Source: Capronia americana
Lineage: Eukaryota; Ascomycota; Eurotiomycetes; Chaetothyriales; Herpotrichiellaceae
Length of the DNA: 64,000 nucleotides
Assembly (NCBI GenBank): GCA_016110215.1
Contig: JADWQD010000008.1
Coordinates: 1,116,001 to 1,180,000 of the forward strand
Direction: 5' to 3'
Below the pieces are notes generated by a model that worked only from the letters and a program-made list of their open reading frames with translations, made no database searches and had not been told where the DNA came from. Each line of letters starts with the position of its first letter. Within the stretch, counting starts at the first letter, position 1. Position numbers and translations under genes: made by a program. Below, piece after piece: positions 22,240 to 33,103 of this stretch.

Positions 22240-23438
22240 CTAGAGCCAATTTGAGTCTCGGACTAGATACAAATGAGATTTTTTCTTCTTCGGCCTGACT
22301 TCGATGACGGCCTTGCGTTTCCAAGTACGCATATGGACATCGAAGTCGTAGTGCTTTCGATTGTGGGAGAAAAGGTCCTGAATGTCAAAGGTATGCTTCG
22401 GGCGTAGGATCACAATGATCTCTCGGTCATCCTGAAGGAATCATATTTATGTCAGGGTTTCTGCTCTTCCCAGGCAGGAAAATGGGTTGTGCTTACCGGA
22501 TCAAATCTCCAAGGGATGCCAAAATAGTCCAATGTTTCGGTGTTCAGCTGCTCCCTCCGGATGCGGAGATAGCCCGAGTCCGACCAGTCAAGGTTGGGAC
22601 AGGATAAATCCCCACAGGGAGGATGTGGATGATGAGGATGTGGATGCGGATAGTGAGGCGGGTGATATGGCTTTCCGCTGATGGCCTGTTCAATCTCATC
22701 GGGTTCAAATCCGCTGGCAACCATCTTTTTCCGCATTTCATTCTTGACCTCTTCCTCTTGCTTTTTCTTTTCGTTCTCCTTTTTGAGCTTCTCGGCCTTT
22801 TGTTCGGCTTCCCATGAATCCTTCAGCCTCCGAATGTCCTCCTCCTTCTTCTTCATCTCCAGCTCGTGTTCATGTATGATCGTTTCCTTTTCTTTCTCAG
22901 CTTCGGCCAGCCTTAGCTTGTATTTCTGCACCGCTTGTTCACTGGCGCTCTTTTTGTCATTCTCCTCGGTGAGGACATGTGCCCTGACTATGGCTTCTTC
23001 CGATTCCAGCGGCGGATGGTGTGGAATGTGGCGCCACCGGCCATAATACGGATCGGGATATGGCCCATTTGGGCTGAAGGGATTGGAAGGCTGGCCATTG
23101 AACTCGATGCTTGCGATAGCCCCGGATCTTGACCTTGCATCCGCGGAGTCGTGGACAAGGATTGGGGGACTGACCGGGATGTTATTGATGATGGGAGCCA
23201 CCGCGGCTGAAGTTTGAGGTTGGGCGCCAGGCCACTGAACGGCTGGGCTTAAAACAAATGGAGGTACCGGCCATCCCGGAGGTTGAGGGGGAGCGGCTGG
23301 AGGGACTGGAGCTGTCGGTGTTTGGTGTACTGGCCTCACTACGAGCTCCCCGTCCCCGGCCCTTGTCCAAATGTCGACTTCTTCAATATCTCCGCTGACT
23401 GGCTCGTATGTGACATCGGACCACCTGCGTCGAGGCAT
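22240..23438 (-). CDS. Conserved-type coiled-coil protein with Pro-rich head and His/Pro-rich linker
   Basis: Exons 23438-22497 and 22431-22240 on the minus strand; the 65-nt intron runs GTAAGC to TTCAG with CTGAC as branch site, phase 0, giving 377 residues. The start is the ATG at 23438; upstream in frame there is only a GTG. Order: Pro/Ala-rich N-terminal region, then a charged coiled coil (~165-245, rich in EKEKE, KKKEE and EKLKKEN), then a short hydrophobic segment MVASGFEPDEIEQAI, a His-Pro run (HPHPHHPHPP), and a C-terminal part with LDYFGIPWRFD and, in exon 2, DDREIIVILRPK...W...RKAVIEVRP. Without the splice the frame would end in unrelated residues. No known function; the C-terminal pattern resembles fungal hypothetical proteins of this build. 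Confidence 0.75.
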
Positions 23439-24092
23439 GGTGGGTTTTGAGGATATATTTGTGTTGTCCTCTCGAGCTGTAATTGTTGCTTTCCACACAC
23501 TGATATGGAGCGTTAGATAAATTGCATGGAACTACAATGCCTTTGTCAGAAGTCTCTCAGGTGAGATATATATGGCCTCACAACTTCCATACTTGAAGGG
23601 ATAGTGTGATTCTCGACATTTACTGGTGGCGTGATAGCCTTTCGTATTCGTGACAAAGAGCCAAGGCATACCAGAATCAACTCAGCTGCTGGGAGAAGGC
23701 ATATGACCAGGGACTTCGTATAGGCATTGGCACCGATCCGGGCGACTGAGAAATGAGTAATACGACCTCGAAGCAGAGGGAGTGGCAGAGGGAGTCATTG
23801 GCACGCTCAGGCTTGTTATACTTCATGTTAACCTCGAGTCCAGCGAGATAATCATTGCGCTCTCATACGAAATCTCATAGCTCTCTCTCTCTTCCGCACC
23901 GCGTTCTTTCCAGTGCTGTGGCTTATATTATGTCATCTCCTGGATCAGTTTATGGTCACCGAGATGGCCCATTTTATGAATGAACCTGTGCCCAACCAGC
24001 CTCTGCACCCGGATATGGTCTATCCTCTCGAGACTACCAAAAGTGCCCGACCGCGTAAGGTGGGACACGATTCGACCACCTCAGACTGGGCT
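23439..24092. other. Intergenic region upstream of the coiled-coil gene
   Basis: About 650 bases between two minus-strand genes, expected to hold the promoter of the coiled-coil gene and the terminator of the WRAP73 homologue. A CT-rich run (CTCTCTCTCTTCC) lies near 23881-23895. No gene is seen. Confidence 0.5.
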
Positions 24093-26119
24093 TCACCAAG
24101 CGTGACCATATCCAGCCTGCTTGTGGATGGGATCGTCGGTCCCATTCTGCTCCAAATCCTCGGGTACGTTGAAACGAGCTTTCTTCACCACTTCACTGCT
24201 ACTCTCTCCGAGTTTATGTTTGCTAGGGCGACTCGGTGTATCGATGATTTCTGTTGTCGACTCATCGACCTCCAGACCTAAGGTCAGGTCGCCGTCCAGT
24301 TGAGAAGGGCGGTGCAATATGCTTTCAAACACAACTTGCCCTTGATTGCTGGAGAGGTAGCCCGCTTCAAACGCCCTGTTGGAGCTGAACAGGAAGGGGC
24401 ATCTTTGGCTATCGCCGGTGGTCGTGCTGTTGGGCCGGGAGGAGTCGGTACGGCTAACACATTCCAGCAACCAAGCTCCGCAGAAGTTCGTCGATGATGT
24501 TGTATCAATAGGAATTGAGCCCGCGACGGGAGGCAAAGTGGGTTGATACCATGCATATATCGTTGAATGCTTGGAACTTGTGAGGATGATGAGAACGTGA
24601 GGCAGATATGGGTGGAAATGGATCTGCCGTATGGCGTGTCTGAAGACAAGGACGGTATGCGGACGTGTTGTGTCATGTGATCTCCACAGCAAGAGCATCC
24701 GGGGGGAGGAGCGCAGGCTTGTTGCCACAAGTGACCGGGTGCAGTTCAGCTCAATGATACCAACCTGGTTGGAATCTTGAGCCGGAGCCTGAGCATCGGA
24801 TTTGAGTTGTGGCTTCGAGGCAGCGGCAGAGGACGTCCGTGCAACTTCAAACGTGCCAATCTGCCTCGAGAATTCTGTGAGCTTGTCCGCAGTGGCTTTG
24901 GTGGATTCCAGCCATACAAAAGTCTTGGAACCGTCGATCGAGGTTGGATGGACAATCTGGGCTCGTGGGCGCGCTCCCATGCTGTTGACGGACCGAGATC
25001 TCACCAAAACCTGGTTCTCTCCATTTGCCAGCACTTCAAGGCTAAGGTCATTATTGGTTTGGCTTGCCCTTCTCCAGCTCCAGTAAGTCAAGCCCACCCC
25101 TTCTGACGCGCTTGAAGAAATGAAGCTGCGGTCCCATTGGAAGGCGGGCCGACCAATATCGAATTGATTCAGAGCATGGCCTTGAGCGGTCACGAAAGAC
25201 ACCTTGACTCCGTATGCTGGCGAGTCCCAAATTGCCAACAGCGGTTGCCCAGTCGGGCACCAGGTTACACTCTGGGCATCGGAGGTATTGCAGTCGAATG
25301 ACTTGTAAGACAGCTGATTATTATCACCCAAATGAAACACGGTTACTCTGTCTTGTGCTCTATCACGCCGAAGCAGAGCGAAATATCGTGAATCTGGAGC
25401 TCTTGCAAGACTTCTGGCATCTGGGAACTTGATGTGGGGGATCTCGTTGCGCTCCGGTCGAGAGAGGCTGAGGATCGCGGCTGAGGAGCCGAACTCGAAA
25501 ACTGCCAAAGCGTGGCGGTGGTCGAGGACAAACTCAAGAAGACTGATTTTGCCGTTCTGGTTTCCAAGGTCGTAATCGGCCAGAATGTTCGACTTCGTAC
25601 CCTCGTCGTCCTCCGTCGGCATCAGTGTCGGCTTTCTCAGATCGGTGCTCAGGGCAATGACTCGCCTCGCGTCAGAGAGCAGCAGCCACGAATTTCCAAA
25701 GTCGCATTCTGAAGTGGTACTCGAAGAGACCTCGAGATCCTCGTCGTCAGTGGCGAATATGACTTCTGGGGACCAGCGGAGGATGGTGCATGTCCGAAGA
25801 AATGGACGGGCACTCCGCTTTATTTTGACACAGTTGATGAATTTTCGACCTTGAGCGGCCTCAGCCAGGTCGACAAGGTGGATGCTGTCGTCCGGAGCAA
25901 TGACTGCTAAAGTCTTGCCGTCTGGCGACAGCACAGGCCGCCGAAGTGCTTTGCCGTCGCTCTTGATTAGCATGATGTGGAAAAAAGAGCAAATGTAGTA
26001 GCAAGCAATATTTGGATCTGGTGTCAAATTGCAAAGAGAAAAAAAAGAAGATGCGCCCTTTCACCAAGCGCAGTTGCTGTCGGAAGTGCGAAACTCACCT
26101 TCTCCAACACATTCTTCAT
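24093..26119 (-). CDS. WRAP73/WDR8-type WD40-repeat protein
   Basis: The main exon, 25961-24093, is open throughout. I propose a 21-base first exon 26119-26099 (MKNVLEK) joined over a 137-nt GTGAGT...AAG intron, because it yields MKNVLEKSDGKALRRP followed by LSPDGKTLA, matching the start of the WRAP73 family. The conservative alternative start is the ATG at 25973. About 629 residues. Family signs: LSPDGKTLAVIA at the start, a central stretch RYFALLRRDRAQDRVTVFHL followed by SVTWCPTGQPLLAIWDSP, later IRQIHFHPYLPHVLII, all in the spacing of WRAP73 beta-propellers. Its C-terminal ~70 residues are charged and family-specific. WDR8/WRAP73 proteins act with partners at the spindle pole or centrosome in microtubule anchoring. 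Confidence 0.78.
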
Positions 26120-27122
26120 CCATGGCGGCTGCCTGCATGTTTAGTGCATCCTCTAAAAGGACGTTGCGTGCTTGCGCTGGGCGCACTTGCCATTCAATGG
26201 TGAGTTTTGCATTGTTGCGGGTTGGAAGGAGCGAGCGCCATGGGAAGATTCAATCGTCCGCGTCGCGCCCCACGAGGAACACGCGGAATCACATGACCAT
26301 GAGTAGTCAGCGCTCTGCTAGCGTCTCCACCAAGCCGGCATCAATCGCGCCCAGTCAGTGATTGACTTCTCCCTTTCTCCGGTGTTCTTCAAAACCACTT
26401 CGACATGTCCAGAACCAAAAACATCATCGTCGTGGGACGGACGGACGCGGTAGGAAGTGTAATTATCAACTACCTCTCCACAACAAATGAATGTAAGATC
26501 TTCGCTCTGAGGCTGTGCACCACGCCAATGCACCTCAGGGTATTGTGGGCATTTCAAATGTCGAGCCCATCGAGAGCTCTGATTCTTTCGGCTACGACGT
26601 GGCAGGCTGACTGGTCCACTAGATACGTGATGCAGCTATGTCCGCACGATGTCGTTCTCGGACGGCAAGCAAATCCAGGTGGGATATGGTCCGCTACGTA
26701 CCAACATAAGCCAGACCAGAAAGCCGAGCTACGGTACGCGCAGTCTCCGCAGGCACTGGGTACAGAATCGAGGCAGCTTCTCTCTATATTGGTCCCATTT
26801 GATCTGCTGGTAGGTCCACCAGGGTAGTCGAACAAAGAAGGGCCAACACAGCTTGAGGCAGTGGCATTTGAAGGCGGGCGGTACGGCAATGCCCACTGCC
26901 TTACGATAGCAGCAACTGCGTGAAGCTCACTGCATTTCGGCCATTTCTACGTCTACTTTCATTCTCCTTCCTGGCATCATTTCCACATTCAACCTCTCCA
27001 AGAACGAACCAGCTTTAGTGCTTGATAACAGTTCGACTACTGACTTACGCTTTGTATTCCCCTACCCAAGCTCATCCAGCTCCCAGTCCATCCACTGACA
27101 GATCTCGATTGCAAGCTTCAAG
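26120..27122. other. Intergenic region with an NmrA-like fragment
   Basis: About 1 kb between the divergent WRAP73 and UBA-like genes. It contains the short Rossmann-like fragment at 26405-26530 described separately. The final 150 bases before 27123 are CT-rich and probably hold the promoter of the UBA-like gene. Confidence 0.5.
26405..26530 (+). pseudogene. Possible fragment of an NmrA-like/SDR gene
   Basis: An ATG at 26405 opens a stretch reading NIIVVGRTDAVGSVIINYLS, close to the beta-alpha nucleotide-binding start of NmrA-like reductases, where GxTGxxG is expected but GRTDAVG is found. The similarity fades after about 35 codons, and the rest of the frame (to 26827) shows no family features. 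It may be the end of a decayed gene, a first exon whose partner I could not find, or chance. Confidence 0.35.
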
Positions 27123-28588
27123 ATGGCTTTTGCAAAAGCCGCCTTTCTATCTCCTGCGGAGCGCGAGGCCGTTGTAGGGTTAGTGATGTTGTCGCAGGCA
27201 GCAGTCGTATTCCCTCAACCAGTAAGTTCAGAACAAACCAGGGATACAGACGAAACCGAGACCGACAAGGACCTGCCAGCGAGACGCAGGATGAACTCGG
27301 CTGCGAGGGCTCTGTACTCCCTGCAATATGACCCAAGATCCGGTAGGAATGATGTTCTCAGCCCACCAGGTCCAATGATTCCCAACATGGCATCAGGGAA
27401 GCCTTGGTTTCACGACCTTCTGACATGCAAGCCGCTGAAGGACTTTGTGAAGTTCGGTCTCCGAGCCGCAAACTTGACCGACGAAGCCGAGGAGCGTGTG
27501 GCTGCCGTCCTCGACGTCATGGAGGACCGCTCCTGTGTACAGGAAGCTTGCAAGTTCACTCCCACTCCCCATCTCCAGCACGTGTTTCTAACGCCTTCAC
27601 AGGTTGGTACCTTGAGGAATGCGGCTGGGACGTACCCGCGGCCATCGCCCTGTACCATGATGACGAGGGGATGCGCGAGCGACGCAAGAAGGCCCGCCAC
27701 CGCGCAGCCAACGCCATCGCCACCCAAGTCACAACTTCAAACTATCACCCACTGATGCTCAACTTCCAGCTCCGCGATGCGAATGGATTAATCCGAACTG
27801 TAGCCCAATTCGTGAGGCCCGACGCTTTCAACAAGCACGATGCGGAGCACTTGAAGGCGCTGAACCAATGGCGCAACGACCTCACGCGTCTGCTATGTGG
27901 ATCTCCCAGCGCAACATGCACGTCCACGTCCACAGCCTTCCCGCCTACTCAGGCAAAGTACACGGAGGCAGAAGATCGGTTCCTGCTCAACCGATTCGGA
28001 AGCAAGATTCCAGACTTTGACGTCCAAACCAAGAGCCTCGCAATGCAGGAGATTACGTATGATTTCAACGCCCTCTTTGTTGGGCGGTGTCTTCCCCATG
28101 CGCTCTCGCCATGCGGGCCAAGAAAGGTCGAAAGTATCAAAGAGCATATCCACACCTCACTGATCGGAAGGAAGCTTGGCGATCCGTCATATCGGCTTGT
28201 GGCGCTCATGATCAAAGCAATCCAAGCGAGGGAGCAGGCGGAATTTGAGGCCCTCACGATGGCCGGCAGGATCGAGCTCGGTATGTCGGGGATGGATGAA
28301 ATCGCTGGGGTAAGCGGCGGCAGCAGCAACAGCAGCGTGGAAAGTGACAACGACAACGCATTCGGCGTGGAGTTTGAGGACGAAATCGACTACCATACCG
28401 GTATGGAGAGTGAATCCGATGCAGCCGCAGTAGGTCACACTCTCTCAGAACTCGACATCCCAGAAGGTCAGGACGAAGATAGTGGCGCCGACGCCGACGA
28501 TGAGATGGGAGACACCAGTGAAAACAGCGACGGCAGCGAAGATGGTATGGATTGGGAAACGGAGACGGAGACGGGAAGCCCTCAGTGA
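27123..28588 (+). CDS. Protein with UBA-like helix segment and acidic C-terminus
   Basis: Exons 27123-27534 and 27603-28588. The 68-nt intron runs from GTGTAC to TTCACAG with a CTAAC branch site; phase 1 fits and joins EDRSC to WYLEECGW. About 465 residues. The joined segment, VLDVMEDRSCWYLEECGWD followed by VPAAIALYHDDEG, reads like a UBA-type helix region, which commonly binds ubiquitin. Before it is a ~130-residue N-terminal part with no family. After it come a helical middle part with many aromatic residues, and a strongly acidic Ser/Asp/Glu-rich C-terminal tail from about residue 365. No enzyme motif is visible. A ubiquitin-linked or nuclear role is possible but not shown. Confidence 0.65.
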
Positions 28589-29138
28589 GCCCTGGCCCGC
28601 GCTCCTGTGATCTTTCTTGACGCTCGGCCTCACAACGCAACTCAACACATCGCATCGACACCATCGTCGATACAACCCGCTGATCGGCCCACCCGCGCTC
28701 TAGACAAGACTTCTGTCTAATGTTGCATTTAGATCGAATTCATTGCCTCGCGGTTCGCGATACTACTGGCCTAGATGACTCTCATTGCCAGGCGCTATGT
28801 GGAATTGGCATACTCTGTACACTAGAATAACGGATCTGTGGATATGTACTCGGTACGTGGATACATGGACACATGGACATTGTATTGAATTGTATTGCAA
28901 TGCATTAACTAGCCGTCCAGAATTCCGTCGTCTGTCTGTTACTTCAAAATTGCCTGTCCGCTACACCGCCCTCAAGGGATATAGTACGCGGATGTCCAAG
29001 TAATCAATGACCAGCTAATTATTAAAGGTGGGGAAAAGAACAGTGTCATTCATTCATTGAACATCAAATATTGAGACACGCTACTCTCGTGGGTGCAAGT
29101 CGGTAGGTAGAGGTAGGTGGATTCAAGTCCTGCGGATA

Positions 29139-29166
29139 ACACTACACACTACACACTACACACTAC
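29139..29166. repeat. Minisatellite (ACACTAC)4
   Basis: Four perfect head-to-tail copies of the 7-base unit ACACTAC. Confidence 0.95.
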
Positions 29167-29355
29167 GGCATCACCTCGACGTCAACTACAGACTATATAA
29201 TGTACATAGCCAGGAGAGGTCTCGGTTTCACAGCTCTGGCACCCCGGAAACCCATCAGGGCACTCCCTCGCTGCTACTCACGCCCCGCACCTCGTGAAGG
29301 TGCCTCTCCCATCGCAGGGCGTCCTCCTCTTTTCCAAGGTCCCGTACTGTATGTG

Positions 29356-29380
29356 CAGTACAGTACAGTACAGTACAGTA
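29356..29380. repeat. Microsatellite (CAGTA)5
   Basis: Five perfect copies of CAGTA; because GTAC is palindromic, the run can also fold on itself. Confidence 0.95.
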
Positions 29381-29877
29381 TGACCGAAAGGTAGCCTGTG
29401 CTACGGTGTCGGCGAGTAGATTATACATATCATATCATGATTACTGCCACACTCTGTTCCACACTCTTCTGAGTTGTCACACTCCTTTCCGAGTTGATTT
29501 GCCAAAACGGCGGGTCGCTCCTCAGCTATGTAGGTCTGAAGACGTGTTGCTGTCCAGGTACACGCCGGTCGTACTCAGCTTATGTCTTTATTGTCGTTGC
29601 TATCGTGTTGCTGTCATCGTCATTATTGTTGTCGTTGCTGTCGTCGTTGTCGCCGTTGCTTGTTGGGAGGAAATAACAGTATCTCAATCTTCATGACGAA
29701 GACCGAGTAGAGGTCATTCCCTTCCCATATCCAACGGTGATAAATGGTGTCGTGTTCTGCCGGGGATGTCAGTGATAATGAGACTTGAAGAATTGCAGTT
29801 GGAATCTGGCTGGATGATGGATACCTGATTGTGGTGGGTGTCCCACTCCCAATGGAGGGCCTCGTCAAGTATGGCAC

Positions 29878-30435
29878 TCAAACCATTCTCCAACTATGAT
29901 GTTTGATGAGATCTGATTTGAGGCCCCGGGGCATGCTGGCGTATCTCTTAGACGTGATAAAGCCCGGAGATGGCTTGGTGGGTTGAAACGGCGCAAACCC
30001 CTGTGGTTGAGGGAAGAGAAGGCCGTTCTCCTGCCGGGAAGGCGGCAGCGCCATCGCATATGTTGAACGGAGCGATGGCTCCAAAAGTGACGCCAATGAT
30101 AATGAGGGGTCAAAGGTCGACAAGATTGACTGGAGGACGCTGATGATATGCTCGTGCCTACTGCACTCTTGAGCGTGAGCGGTCCCTGCTTGTCTGAACC
30201 AGTTGGCGGCCTCGATGCGGAGCTCAATGGCGTCCCGCAGGTCGTCGAGGATGTTATCGGGCATTTGCTTGCCCTCTCGAGCTGCGTTGCTGGCCAGTGT
30301 GCGGTAGTAGTTGACTTTGGTGTCTAGGGAACACCCGTAAAGACTCCGAAGCCACGAAAGGACTCTGTCTGTAGCTGGCTTGTAGATGGCTTGCAGCTTG
30401 CAGATTTCGGGGTTCCAGAATGCCAATGATGCCAT
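29878..30435 (-). CDS. Small helical hypothetical protein, 3' end uncertain
   Basis: Open from the ATG at 30435 to a stop at 29878, 185 residues. The N-terminal 100 residues are clearly helical: FWNPEICKLQAIYKPATDRV, WLRSLYGCSL, DDLRDAIELRIEAANWFRQA and HEHIISVLQSILSTF, a layout reminiscent of the N-terminal helical domains of fungal DUF6604-type proteins, though not recognised with certainty. The last 85 residues are Pro/Ser-rich. Just downstream another frame reads ILDEALHWEWDTHHNQ, which ends exactly at a GTATCC donor-like site, so the real gene may continue through further exons. I found no donor in the right phase to connect them, so the single-exon model is given. Confidence 0.5.
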   Translation of the reverse strand: MASLAFWNPEICKLQAIYKPATDRVLSWLRSLYGCSLDTKVNYYRTLASNAAREGKQMPDNILDDLRDAIELRIEAANWFRQAGTAHAQECSRHEHIISVLQSILSTFDPSLSLASLLEPSLRSTYAMALPPSRQENGLLFPQPQGFAPFQPTKPSPGFITSKRYASMPRGLKSDLIKHHSWRMV

Positions 30436-31639
30436 GTTGAACTGCGTTGCCGAGGGTGTTTTGAGGGTGTTGTTGTATGCGATATTGTCGAGTATGTTGC
30501 GAGCGGTGCTGTAGACGAGGTTGCTGAGTCTAACGACGAGAGTCGCTGAACCTGCTGTACTGTCAAGTGTGTTGTATGAGGGAAGAACTCAATGCACAAC
30601 GGAGGGGGGAAGGCGCCGCCTTTATGGACGCCTTCATCGCCCAACATTTCGCCTTCGTGTGGTAGAGATGGGGGCATACCCTGAACGTTCAATTGTGGTT
30701 ATGGACGGTATTGGCTCACTTCGAAGAAGCCCGTGTCCATTGGTCTGGCACACGACTGACCCAAGGGTCGTGATTCTCAAGTCGGTAACCATCGCGCCGA
30801 TCGTATCAGACATTGGCTGGGACCCTCTTTATTTGAGCGTATCGTGGCTCAGGTGTGCGTGTGCCCTGCCCCCAACGAACTCTGGACTGGACCCCTATAG
30901 CCGTGGCAACAGTGTGCTCCGCGCTCATAATGTGGCTCGGTGCTGACTGGCGGCGTGCTGAGAGCGATGTTCATCGATGCCATCTTTGCGTAGATATAGC
31001 AAGCTTGAATGCTCTCAAGCGAGTACCGAGTAGGGTCCAGAACAAAGCTTTCCGCCGCCGGTCTGGCAAATCGGCCGTCAAACTTCTTGTGGTTCGATAC
31101 ATAACTGTAAGCACTGCCAGTTGCTGGGATGGGATCAAGGCTGGTGAAGGAGTTCCTCTGAGGTGCCACCACCTTACCTCAATGCTCCCGCGTCAGATCC
31201 CGAGCTGCCAGTGCTGCCACCAAGGTCAGGTCCGGCAGTATTCTGAATCTCCCCCAGGTATCGCCCAATTGAATCCCTCCCAATTTCAATGCCCATATAT
31301 TTTTTAGAAAGTGAAATCCAGTCACAATTTCCTCTCTGGTGTAAGATCAAACTAGCACCGGGCTAGAAGGCGCATCTTGAGACGAATTGTGCGACAACAC
31401 AACAACAACACCTCAGTTCGAATCCCGCCGCCGTCGCTCGACCCCGATCCTCGATCCTCCTCGATTGGCCGTCCTCCTCCTCCTCCTCGTCGAACCGATC
31501 AGAGTAATAAGTAGTGGACATAACAGGGGCCAGAAATGACATAATGGTTGCATACTTGACAAGTCAAATCGGCGGTTCATCCAACAGATGACCGCGAGAT
31601 GGGAGTAGACCGGTTGGTATGCCACCACCGGATATAGCC

Positions 31640-32280
31640 CAATCCAAATCGAAAAGCGAGACCAACGATAACAATGAACAATATCACACCTCTACTTGAA
31701 CAGTAGAGGTTGTGATATAGTTTTTGATTTTCCTTTCTTCATTATAATTTTTCTTCAACTTTTTTCGAGTTTTTTTCGTCGGCCGTTAGTAGCTCAACTA
31801 TTACTAGATAGAAGGATTTTTAGGCTCTAAGTTTCATACCGAAGTTATACTAAGCATCCTATCGTCGGGAAGGCCTTACTGATCATCAGGACGTCGCCTA
31901 GGAAGGTTGCTCGCCGTCTAAGGAAGTGTTCGATATTAGATGAGCACGTTAGAAGCTCTAGACTATCGGATTAATAATGTTCCGGGGCTTCTAAATTATA
32001 GACCGAAAGGGTAGGAATGTGAGCCTTAAAAGAGTATCAGGTAATACTAGCGGTACTGATAATTCTCGTAGTAGGGGACTCACGACTATAGGGTGGATGG
32101 ATAAGACATTCGATGCATCTAGTTTTGTTGAAGTTGGCCTCCTTCATTGATCTCTAAAATATATACTGCCTTCCACGGTAAGGTGTAAAAATCAAAGCCG
32201 CCCACTAGACATCAGGTGTGTCCTGTATACCGATATTTAATCCCCAACGCCACGCAAAGTTCAAAGACGGTTGACTCAAA
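31640..32280. mobile_element. AT-rich, TpA-rich island, possible transposon relic
   Basis: This ~640-base stretch is visibly richer in A+T than its flanks, crowded with TA dinucleotides and poor in CA, and has stops in every frame. That pattern is what repeat-induced point mutation leaves in old ascomycete transposons. At its left side lies a hairpin (31681-31718) whose halves could be element termini. No transposase or reverse-transcriptase motif can be read and no target-site duplication was found, so the identity is a guess. Confidence 0.35.
31681..31718. repeat. Inverted repeat, 15/16-base arms
   Basis: ATATCACACCTCTAC (31681-31695) pairs with GTAGAGGTTGTGATAT (31703-31718) around a 7-base loop, with one unpaired base. 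It sits at the edge of the AT-rich island. Confidence 0.8.
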
Positions 32281-32294
32281 AGTACAATTAGTTA

Positions 32295-33103
32295 TTACTT
32301 CCAGAACCAATAGACAGCAGCGTAATCGACGCTGAATGCCGCAGGCATGTTCGCACAGGTCTCGGGTGGTTGACCGCCGGCGGTGTTTAACCTGTAGACA
32401 GCTTTGATGTTACCTTCGGTAGTTGGTCGAGTGGTAAGGTAGAGCCAAGGCACAGCGCCGTTCCCGGCACCGCTAACGCCGGCAACTGCATTTGCGGGCG
32501 CGTCCGAAGAGTTGCCTTTCGCTGCGAAGACAGTACCAAGGTCGGGCGAAGTGGCGGCGTCGAATGCGAAAACGGGCGTGGTGGTGTTGGAGAAGAAGTG
32601 GTGTGTCGAGAGCTGGAGATCTGATGGCGCCAGAGGAGCAGCTGGGTCGGCAGGAAGAGGATACTGCAGCGCCAGGTTGGGAATGAGACCAAGTAGATCT
32701 GGCCAGTCCGCGGCGATGCAGGAGGCATTGTAGAACCTCGCAACAGCACCGACGGCGGCGGGAGTCGCTGTGGCATTGGCACATGTATAGTTCTATGTTT
32801 GTTAGTGACTGAAGGTATTGACAATGCAGGATGGACTATTCTTACCTGTACACCTCGGCCAACGGCAACGTGTTCAAGAACCAACCCTGGAGGGAATGGG
32901 AGCGGTGTCGGTGCGACTGGCATAGCAGCTCTCGAGAGATCGCATGTCACTGGAGGTCGTCCCGGCGTCTTGGCCTGTTGCATGTACTGGAAAACAACAT
33001 CGAAATAGCCAGCTAACGTGGGCGTCCATTCGAATTGATAAGGGGCGACTGGGGCAGCCATTAAAGTGGTGGCCATAGAGGCGAGGAGCATCGAGTACTT
33101 CAT
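32295..33103 (-). CDS. Secreted DUF3455 family protein
   Basis: Exons 33103-32846 and 32792-32295; the 53-nt intron (GTAAGA to CATAG, branch CTAAC) is phase 0, giving 251 residues. A reading without the splice would stay open to 32387 in a wrong frame. A signal peptide is clear (MKYSMLLASMATTLMA). Family marks of DUF3455: the exon join GRGVQ-NYTCAN, then AAVGAVARFYNASC, HHFFSNTTTPVFAF, GAVPWLYLTT, YRLNTAGGQPPETC and the end FSVDYAAVYWFW. Four or more cysteines suggest disulphides, and several NxT/S sites fit glycosylation in the secretory path. Family members are often called malate dehydrogenase-like in databases, without good basis; the biochemical role is unknown. Confidence 0.85.

Larger units (their letters stand above)
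28589..29877. other. Intergenic region with tandem repeats
   Basis: About 1.3 kb without a firm gene. It contains a 7-base tandem repeat (29139-29166), a CAGTA repeat (29356-29380) and a GTT/GTC-type triplet-rich tract around 29595-29660. A possible downstream exon of the next minus-strand gene may lie at 29820-29890. Confidence 0.5.
30436..32294. other. Intergenic region including an AT-rich island
   Basis: About 1.9 kb between two minus-strand genes. The first half has ordinary base composition with no supported gene; around 31470-31495 there is a CCT-rich run. The part from about 31640 to 32280 is AT-rich and listed separately. Confidence 0.5.

Noticed and set aside
29122..29140. GGATTCAAGTCC, a second T-loop-like word
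   Set aside because: Only three pairs form and no tRNA fold can be drawn around it.
29406..29696. Plus-strand frame ending in a Val-rich run
   Set aside because: The Val run is the translation of GTT/GTC triplet repeats in non-coding DNA.
31400..31440. TTCGAAT word resembling a tRNA T-loop
   Set aside because: The flanking bases CTCAG and CCCGC do not pair, and no D-arm, anticodon arm or acceptor stem can be built around it.
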